From the NCBI GenBank assembly GCA_964580235.1, contig CAZOJY010000064.1, forward strand, positions 1 to 19,524: DNA of 19,524 nt. Direction: 5' to 3'. Shown piece by piece: positions 14,626 to 19,524 of this stretch (position 1 is its first letter; each line of letters starts with the position of its first letter). This stretch comes from G020348385 sp964580235. GTDB lineage: Bacteria; Acidobacteriota; Aminicenantia; Aminicenantales; Aminicenantaceae. The translations under genes were made by a program, and so were the position numbers. Under the pieces are notes generated by a model that was not told where the DNA came from, ran no database searches, and was given only the letters and a program-made list of their open reading frames with translations.

Positions 14626-15052
14626 AACCTTTTTCATAGGGCTCATCTTCGCTTTCCTATATGTGGAGATCATGGAGATCTATCCCGGCGGAATAATCGT
14701 TCCTGCTTATATAGCCCTATTTCTCGATCAACCCTTGCGTGTACTGGCAACTGTCCTTGTCGCGCTCTTAAGCCTCCTGACTTATAAACTCCTATCCCGG
14801 TTTTTCATCCTTTTTGGAAGAAGACGGTTTGTGATGCTTTTGCTTTTGGGAGCCCTATGGGGGCAGCTATGGTTTTTTGTCACTCCTCATATATTCAGCG
14901 GAGCGACAGAACTTCGCATGATCGGATGGGTTATTCCCGGGCTCCTAGCCAACAATTGCGAAAAGCAGAAATTTTTCGCGACTCTGGCTTCTCTGTTTAC
15001 GGTCTCAATTTTGACCTATTTTGTGGTAAAACTCATTGCAAGATTTGTCTGA
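14615..15052 (+). CDS. pgsC: Poly-gamma-glutamate biosynthesis membrane protein PgsC/CapC
   Basis: A 145-residue integral membrane protein with four or five hydrophobic segments (about 5-18, 25-37, 42-60, 72-90, 120-143). The N-terminal block FIGLIFAFLYVEIMEIYPGGIIVPAYIAL and the middle segment RMIGWVIPGLLANNCEKQ are characteristic of PgsC/CapC. It is the membrane partner of PgsB in polymer synthesis and export. Start is GTG at 14615 with GGGAAG upstream, inside the end of pgsB, so translation is probably coupled. Length matches the family. Confidence 0.92.
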   Translation: MTYETFFIGLIFAFLYVEIMEIYPGGIIVPAYIALFLDQPLRVLATVLVALLSLLTYKLLSRFFILFGRRRFVMLLLLGALWGQLWFFVTPHIFSGATELRMIGWVIPGLLANNCEKQKFFATLASLFTVSILTYFVVKLIARFV

Positions 15053-15059
15053 ATTATTC

Positions 15060-16142
15060 ATGTATGAGTTTAAATCTTTAAAAAAAATGCTCCCGTTAGG
15101 GCTTTTTATCCTCAGCCTCCTGTTTTTTCTTCTTGCCAGGATTATCCCTTCCCACGAAGCCAGAAAACTGAGCCAAAAGATGATCATGGCCTCACAGATT
15201 ATGTCCGAAGCGATGGAGGTCATCAAGCATTGCCGGGAGACGAAAAATCTTACGATAGATCCTTCCTCCGATGTAAACAGAACCGGAATCATCGGCATGA
15301 AATCCTCTCCTATCACCACTTCCCTGGGTAACTTAGAGGCCAAAAGGACGAGTACGAATCCCAATTTTGCCGGATTGATAGTGTTTCTTCTGAGGAGAGC
15401 TGGCGTCTGTTCCGGGGACACGATCGCTGTGGGTGCCTCAGGCTCATTTCCGGCTTTGATCCTGGCAGTGCTTTCGGCGGCAAAAACTATGGATTTGGAA
15501 CCTCTTGTCCTGGTTTCCCTTGGAGCATCTCAATGGGGAGCCAATCGCCCCGATTTTCACTGGCTGCACATGCAGGCGTGTTTGCAGCAAAATGGGATAT
15601 TTTCTTTCCAACCGATCGCTGTCTCCATGGGTGGAGACCAGGATGAAGGAAGGAATATGCCGGAAAAAGGGCGCACCCTCCTTATCAGAGATATGCAGGA
15701 GTCTGGTTTTCCGATCATCCCTGGTGGACACTTGAAGTCGAATGTGACATCCAAAATGCGAGTTTATTTCCAAAAGGCAGCGGGAAAAAATATAAAGGCT
15801 TTTATCAACATCGGCGGCAGTTGGTCAAACCTGGGAATCGATTCCGAAGTTCTGCATCTGCGGCCGGGACTCGGAAGGATTTCGCGATTTCCTCCTGAAG
15901 AAAGGCGGGGAGTTCTCTTTGCCATGGCAGCTCTGGATATTCCTGTGATCCATTTGCTCTATGTCAAAGGTCTTGTCCGGAGGTTTGGGCTTTTATGGGA
16001 TCCAGTCCCTCTTCCTCAACCGGGCAAAGGAGAGATTTACATGAGGGTTTTGGAGAATCAGAAATCCTTTCTGTTCATATCCGTTGTGTATCTTGTGCTC
16101 TTTTGTGTGTTTTTGACTCTCGGGATGAAAAAATCTATCTGA
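15060..16142 (+). CDS. pgsW: Poly-gamma-glutamate system protein PgsW
   Basis: A 360-residue protein of the PgsW type (poly-gamma-glutamate system protein), found next to pgsB and pgsC in several diderm lineages in place of the pgsA/capA-type subunit. It has an N-terminal membrane anchor (about 11-28), a soluble domain with GVCSGDTIAVGASGSFPALILA, LVSLGASQWGANRPDFHW and INIGGSWSNLG, and a C-terminal membrane segment (about 330-350). Its molecular role is not settled. The ATG at 15060 lies seven bases after the pgsC stop; TTG codons at 15036 and 15045 are alternative starts. The 3' end overlaps the convergent gene on the other strand by eight bases, so no terminator fits between them. Confidence 0.85.
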   Translation: MYEFKSLKKMLPLGLFILSLLFFLLARIIPSHEARKLSQKMIMASQIMSEAMEVIKHCRETKNLTIDPSSDVNRTGIIGMKSSPITTSLGNLEAKRTSTNPNFAGLIVFLLRRAGVCSGDTIAVGASGSFPALILAVLSAAKTMDLEPLVLVSLGASQWGANRPDFHWLHMQACLQQNGIFSFQPIAVSMGGDQDEGRNMPEKGRTLLIRDMQESGFPIIPGGHLKSNVTSKMRVYFQKAAGKNIKAFINIGGSWSNLGIDSEVLHLRPGLGRISRFPPEERRGVLFAMAALDIPVIHLLYVKGLVRRFGLLWDPVPLPQPGKGEIYMRVLENQKSFLFISVVYLVLFCVFLTLGMKKSI

Positions 16143-16713
16143 GTATGCGAACCTTTGCCATTCCTTGGTAGACTTCCAGAGATTCTGGATTCTGACACAA
16201 GGTCCTTTCAATGATCAGAGTGCCGCCTGCATAATGCTCCCATCTGTATAAGTTGATATCTTTCCTGGCATGTGTGATGGAGGCGAGTTCTGGAACAGCT
16301 TCCTCGACTTCCGGAAGGTTTAGATGTTTCAACATATCGTTTATGGGTTTGATGTCGGAAATGTGGAAATAACTGCCGGATGTATCCAGTCTCAAGGAAA
16401 GTTTTGGTTGAGGTTTATGGAAAACATACTGCGTTTCTTGTTTCCCGGCCACGCGTGTTTTTCGGACAGAATAATCGTACACCACAGGCTTTCCCGGGAA
16501 GATTTTGAGCTTGATCTCGTGCCAGGTCAGTTTTCCTGTTTCATTTTGACGGAGAAAAATCAATCCAAGCAATAGGATAAGAATGATCATCATAGCCCGG
16601 AAGATATAATCATGCTGTCTTTTGATGATGAGAATGATCAGCCAGATGGCAGCAAGAATCAAGAGCACACTTGCTGCGGTTGTCAGTGAAATCATTCCGA
16701 GGATGTCTTTCAT
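16135..16713 (-). CDS. Hypothetical protein with two N-terminal membrane segments
   Basis: A 192-residue protein not recognised. Two membrane helices lie at about 8-30 and 38-54, with a short basic loop between them (IKRQHDYIFR). The remainder (55-192) is a soluble domain with several beta-like stretches (WHEIKLKIFPGKPVVYDYSV, RLDTSGSYFHISDIKPIND, YRWEHYAGGTLIIERTLC), probably outside the cytoplasm. The ATG at 16713 has a strong AAGGAG site, so it is a real gene. It converges on pgsW and overlaps it by eight bases. A relation to the polymer genes is possible but nothing in the sequence shows it. Confidence 0.7.
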   Translation of the reverse strand: MKDILGMISLTTAASVLLILAAIWLIILIIKRQHDYIFRAMMIILILLLGLIFLRQNETGKLTWHEIKLKIFPGKPVVYDYSVRKTRVAGKQETQYVFHKPQPKLSLRLDTSGSYFHISDIKPINDMLKHLNLPEVEEAVPELASITHARKDINLYRWEHYAGGTLIIERTLCQNPESLEVYQGMAKVRILR

Positions 16714-16782
16714 CCTATTCTCCTTATCTCTCCTCTGTCCTGGGGAAGAGTTTACCTGCTGAAGAAAATAAAATCTGCAGAT

Positions 16783-16812
16783 ATATTAGCATAGAATTTG
16801 ACTTGTTGTTAA
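16783..16812 (-). promoter_or_regulatory. Possible promoter of the two-TM protein gene
   Basis: Read on the minus strand: TTAACA (plus 16807-16812), an 18-base spacer and TAATAT (plus 16783-16788), giving a start near 16776 and a leader of about 60 bases. A short GC hairpin (TCGG/CCGA, near 16852-16866) follows the racemase stop but lacks a T-run. Confidence 0.4.
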
Positions 16813-16890
16813 GTTAAAAATCGCCATGTCCATCCCTATAAAGTTTAGTCGATTCGGCGGGCCGAGATTCACAACTTTTTAGATCACCGA

Positions 16891-18264
16891 TCATTCTTTT
16901 ATTGTTTCGGGGCGTGGGATGCCGTAAGGGCCATCGGGGAGAACGGCTATTTCTGGGTCCTGGCCCAAGCGGTCCTTTAACAGGCTCACAGCCCACACAA
17001 AGGATTTGTTCATCAATTTCCGGAGGCTTTTAGATTCGTGAATGAGTGTTTTTGCATTTAAACCGGGAATCCGGGAAAAATCCTGGTCAGGAATTTCTAA
17101 GCAACAGTAAATGAGATTTTCTGGAGATATTTTTTCAAAAAGCCGCGTCCACATTTGCGCTTCCCATTGTTCGGGGACAAAAGTCCAGGACGGATCCAGT
17201 ATCAGCTGGATAAATTTTTCCGGCCCGACATCTCCGAGGAGCTTGAGCATCTTTTTGTAGTTTTTGCCACCGACAGGATCTTTGTCTGAATGATGGGCCC
17301 CGAGGATGCAGATGCCATCGTTTTTGATGAGCGGGACACACACGAGAGCCCCTTTTGCGGCCTGGTAGTGGTTGATTCCCACAAATCCTGCATGAGTAAT
17401 CACGAGGTCATATTTTTTATGGAAAGGGATGGCGGCGTAAGTGCAAAGCTTATCGAAGGCCTTTTTGTGTGCTTCCTCCAGGCCTCCCACGAAAATCCCT
17501 GTCAGTTTAAAAGCGGAATCGAGAGTCACGTTCACGACCATGTCACAGCCGGCTGCGCGGGCTATCTTTAGGGCTTCTTCGTGAACAGGGTTCCCATTCA
17601 GGATTAGATCCCTGGCGTAGGGAGAATCCAGAATGGGCCCGCTGTGGAGGGCATGGGTAGACGCTTCAGAGATCAATCCGGGACAGATGGATTTTCTTCC
17701 CCCCGAGGCGCCGGCCATAAAATGGCTTTCCACAAGGCCTGTGAGGATTTTTATATCGCTTTCGATAAAGTGTCGGTTGACAGAGATTTCCCCGCCGTAT
17801 TCGGTGCGGCAGACCTTCATCATGTTATGCTCATTTCTGGAATCATGACTGATGACGGCAAGGTTAAGAGCCAAAATCCGCGGGTCGAGAATTTTCCTCA
17901 GTTCCCGCTCATCCATGGCCCCGTGTGTCCCGGTGGCCACCAGAAGGCGAATTTGCCCGGGAGGCAAACCAGCTCGAATCATCTCCTCTATGATCGGAAA
18001 CAGAATGCCCGATTCCCCCGAATAGGGCACAGGACGGGTGTTATCAGAGATGACAATTACCGCCCTGGCTGAGGGATTGGATTGCAGCTTTTTCCGAGTG
18101 ATTTCGCTCAGGGGGGGACCGTTTATCGGGGACCGCAAAGCATCGAGAATCGCTTCTTTGGGATTTGGAATGGTTTTTGTCCTTCCCATCCTCAAGATGT
18201 CGGCATAATCTGGGATCTGCACTGGGAATCGAGTGAGGCCTAGATCGAATATGATTTCCTGCAT
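16891..18264 (-). CDS. LarA-like nickel-pincer-dependent racemase/epimerase (DUF2088)
   Basis: A 457-residue LarA-family protein. The N-terminal domain has SDNTRPVP (73-80) and ATGTHGAMDERE with His114. The middle region has ESHFMAGASGGRKSICPG with His181 and Lys191, then His207 (THALHS). These line up with His108, His174, Lys184 and His200 of characterised lactate racemase, Lys184 being the residue that carries the nickel-pincer cofactor. The family racemises or epimerises 2-hydroxy acids, not only lactate. The cofactor-making genes larB, larC and larE are not in the window. It lies 22 bases after the iron-containing dehydrogenase gene, probably in the same operon, which suggests a joint 2-hydroxy-acid or alcohol pathway. 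ATG at 18264, ribosome site AGAGGT. Confidence 0.85.
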   Translation of the reverse strand: MQEIIFDLGLTRFPVQIPDYADILRMGRTKTIPNPKEAILDALRSPINGPPLSEITRKKLQSNPSARAVIVISDNTRPVPYSGESGILFPIIEEMIRAGLPPGQIRLLVATGTHGAMDERELRKILDPRILALNLAVISHDSRNEHNMMKVCRTEYGGEISVNRHFIESDIKILTGLVESHFMAGASGGRKSICPGLISEASTHALHSGPILDSPYARDLILNGNPVHEEALKIARAAGCDMVVNVTLDSAFKLTGIFVGGLEEAHKKAFDKLCTYAAIPFHKKYDLVITHAGFVGINHYQAAKGALVCVPLIKNDGICILGAHHSDKDPVGGKNYKKMLKLLGDVGPEKFIQLILDPSWTFVPEQWEAQMWTRLFEKISPENLIYCCLEIPDQDFSRIPGLNAKTLIHESKSLRKLMNKSFVWAVSLLKDRLGQDPEIAVLPDGPYGIPRPETIKE

Positions 18265-18286
18265 TTTTGCTTTTTACCTCTTTTTC

Positions 18287-19524
18287 TTATTTGCTTTTTG
18301 GAGCATCAGGCATTTTTATCAAGCTGAAATTGCCTGTCATGGCAGATTCCAAAACAGGACGCATATAAATATCCACGGTTTCAGCCGTCATAGGAACTGG
18401 CATGTTTTGAAGTTTCGAAGCCAGTTTAGGATCTGTGGCTGCGTGCAGAGCTCTTGTGATGTGTTCGGTTGTCAGGCCATCTATCTCGGCAAGTGTGGTG
18501 GGATATCCAACCCGCCTGCTCAGCGTGATCAATCCCTGGGCCACAGCTTTTCCGAGTTCCTCTCCCGCCTGAAATAGACAATCCCCGTGGACGAGATCGT
18601 ATTTGCAGAAGAGTTCGACGAGTTTTTGGAGCTGTTTTTGAATGGCCCCAGAAAAAAAGATGGTGTAGTAAGGATTGAGGATGGCACAAGCCCGGCCGTG
18701 GCTGAGGACATCCACTAAAGAGAAGCTTGTGAGATGCGCTCCGTTTGTTCCGCCCACCATGATGGCATAACCGCCGAGATCTGTGCCCAATCCTAAGCCC
18801 TCTCGGGCTTTTAAATCATTGGGGTCAGCAACCGCGCTTTCCATGTGAGCCAGTATCAGTTCGATGCCTGTGAGAGCGATATGTTCTATTTTTTGATAAA
18901 CTTCGGGCCGTGCACCGTAATATACTTCGAGGCAGTGAGATAGGCCGTCAAAAGCCCCGTCGCAGGTGAAGGAAGGAGACATGGATCGTGTGAGGCTGTA
19001 ATCAAAAAGACTTCGGGAAGGGACGATAGCATCATCGATTATAAGCTTTTTTTGAAACGTCTGGATGTCTGTGATGTTGGAGTATTTGGTCAGATGAGCG
19101 CCTGATCCCGATGCCGTTTGAACAGCAACAAACGGCAAAAGGTTCTTTCCCAAGGTTAAGGCCTTTTCTGCGACTTTGCCTATCCCGAAATAATCGTCCA
19201 CGTTCCCGCCCATGTTTGCCAGGACGATGGCCGCCTTTGTTGCATCTATTCCCGAACCTCCTGAGGCTGTAAGAACAACGTCGGGTTTGGACAAAAGAAT
19301 GGCCTGCTCGATGCGGAGCACGTCTTCGATCGGAGAGTTTGGACGGGCAGTGGCGGCATGGCCGACGGCTCGCAAACCTGCGTGCTCGAGCGAATCTGAG
19401 AGGACGCTGAAATTTTTTAGATCTCTCTCCTCGAGGCTTGTGACGAGAAGAATTCTGTTCCCCAAACCTTGGATGAGGGGACCGATTTGTTCGAGGCAGC
19501 CCAAACCATAAATGTATCTTTCCC
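18287..19524 (-). CDS. Iron-containing alcohol dehydrogenase (5' end cut by window)
   Basis: At least 412 residues of a group III (iron-dependent) alcohol dehydrogenase. The frame is open to the window edge and reads ERYIYGLGCLEQIG at the start, the usual first block of the family, so only a few N-terminal residues are missing; the TTG at 19504 is not the likely start. The nucleotide-binding region has ASGGSGIDATKAA and later PFVAVQTASGSGAHLTKYSNI. The metal site is represented by DGLSHCLE (Asp-x3-His) and by GAHLTSFSLVDVLSHG, with two histidines. The spacing of the last two histidines is two residues shorter than in classical members, suggesting a subfamily. Substrate unknown; pairing with the LarA-like gene suggests a hydroxy acid or related alcohol. 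Confidence 0.88.
   Translation of the reverse strand, partial: ERYIYGLGCLEQIGPLIQGLGNRILLVTSLEERDLKNFSVLSDSLEHAGLRAVGHAATARPNSPIEDVLRIEQAILLSKPDVVLTASGGSGIDATKAAIVLANMGGNVDDYFGIGKVAEKALTLGKNLLPFVAVQTASGSGAHLTKYSNITDIQTFQKKLIIDDAIVPSRSLFDYSLTRSMSPSFTCDGAFDGLSHCLEVYYGARPEVYQKIEHIALTGIELILAHMESAVADPNDLKAREGLGLGTDLGGYAIMVGGTNGAHLTSFSLVDVLSHGRACAILNPYYTIFFSGAIQKQLQKLVELFCKYDLVHGDCLFQAGEELGKAVAQGLITLSRRVGYPTTLAEIDGLTTEHITRALHAATDPKLASKLQNMPVPMTAETVDIYMRPVLESAMTGNFSLIKMPDAPKSK

Noticed and set aside
16826..16882. 18-codon frame (MSIPIKFSRFGGPRF...) between the two-TM and racemase genes
   Set aside because: No ribosome site, no promoter and too short to judge; the GC-rich part can form a small hairpin, which explains it equally well.
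1..19524. CRISPR arrays, tRNA/rRNA genes, prophage, toxin-antitoxin or defence genes
   Set aside because: Looked for regularly spaced repeats, cloverleaf-like sequences and known defence or phage proteins; none was found.

Overview
The window is chromosomal DNA from a Gram-negative-type (diderm) bacterium. It encodes a lipoprotein with a lipobox, several exported or envelope proteins, a sigma-54 activator with a matching -24/-12 promoter, and Shine-Dalgarno sequences of the AAGGAG type. The gene mix (PgsB/PgsC/PgsW poly-gamma-glutamate module, COG3375 acetyltransferase, M19 lipoprotein, LarA-like racemase, iron-dependent alcohol dehydrogenase, many two-component proteins) resembles uncultured Acidobacteriota/Aminicenantes-type anaerobes. 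That placement is a guess from gene content, and no rRNA or tRNA is present to test it.

Layout. At 1-136 there is a short non-coding edge with an imperfect direct repeat. A minus-strand cluster (2209 to 137) holds a decayed PHP-domain gene, a VTT/DedA-like membrane protein and an NAD-dependent epimerase. A plus-strand run starts at 2372: a COG3375 acetyltransferase, a rubrerythrin-type ferritin-like protein whose end overlaps an ABC ATPase/MacB-type permease pair, and an M19 dipeptidase lipoprotein. A 460-base intergenic stretch (7485-7948) carries a palindromic dispersed-type repeat.

The regulatory centre is 7949-11270. A membrane histidine kinase and an NtrC-type activator overlap by four bases. 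They are followed by a good sigma-54 promoter with a perfect 16-bp palindrome upstream, which drives a stand-alone receiver protein. A transglutaminase-like exported protein follows behind its own promoter, which overlaps a 23-bp palindrome. Next come a small cupin and the pgsB-pgsC-pgsW operon for synthesis and export of a poly-gamma-glutamate-like polymer. The last part (16135-19524, minus strand) has a small two-TM protein of unknown function and a LarA-like racemase paired with an iron-containing alcohol dehydrogenase cut by the window edge.

Most notable points: the kinase/activator/sigma-54 promoter/receiver cascade; the strong palindrome at the transglutaminase promoter, with its core repeated elsewhere; pgsB, whose N-terminal membrane anchor is encoded in frame but has no ATG, GTG or TTG to start it; and the PHP gene, which has a frameshift, an internal deletion and a lost C-terminus. 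No CRISPR array, prophage, intact insertion sequence or RNA gene was seen.
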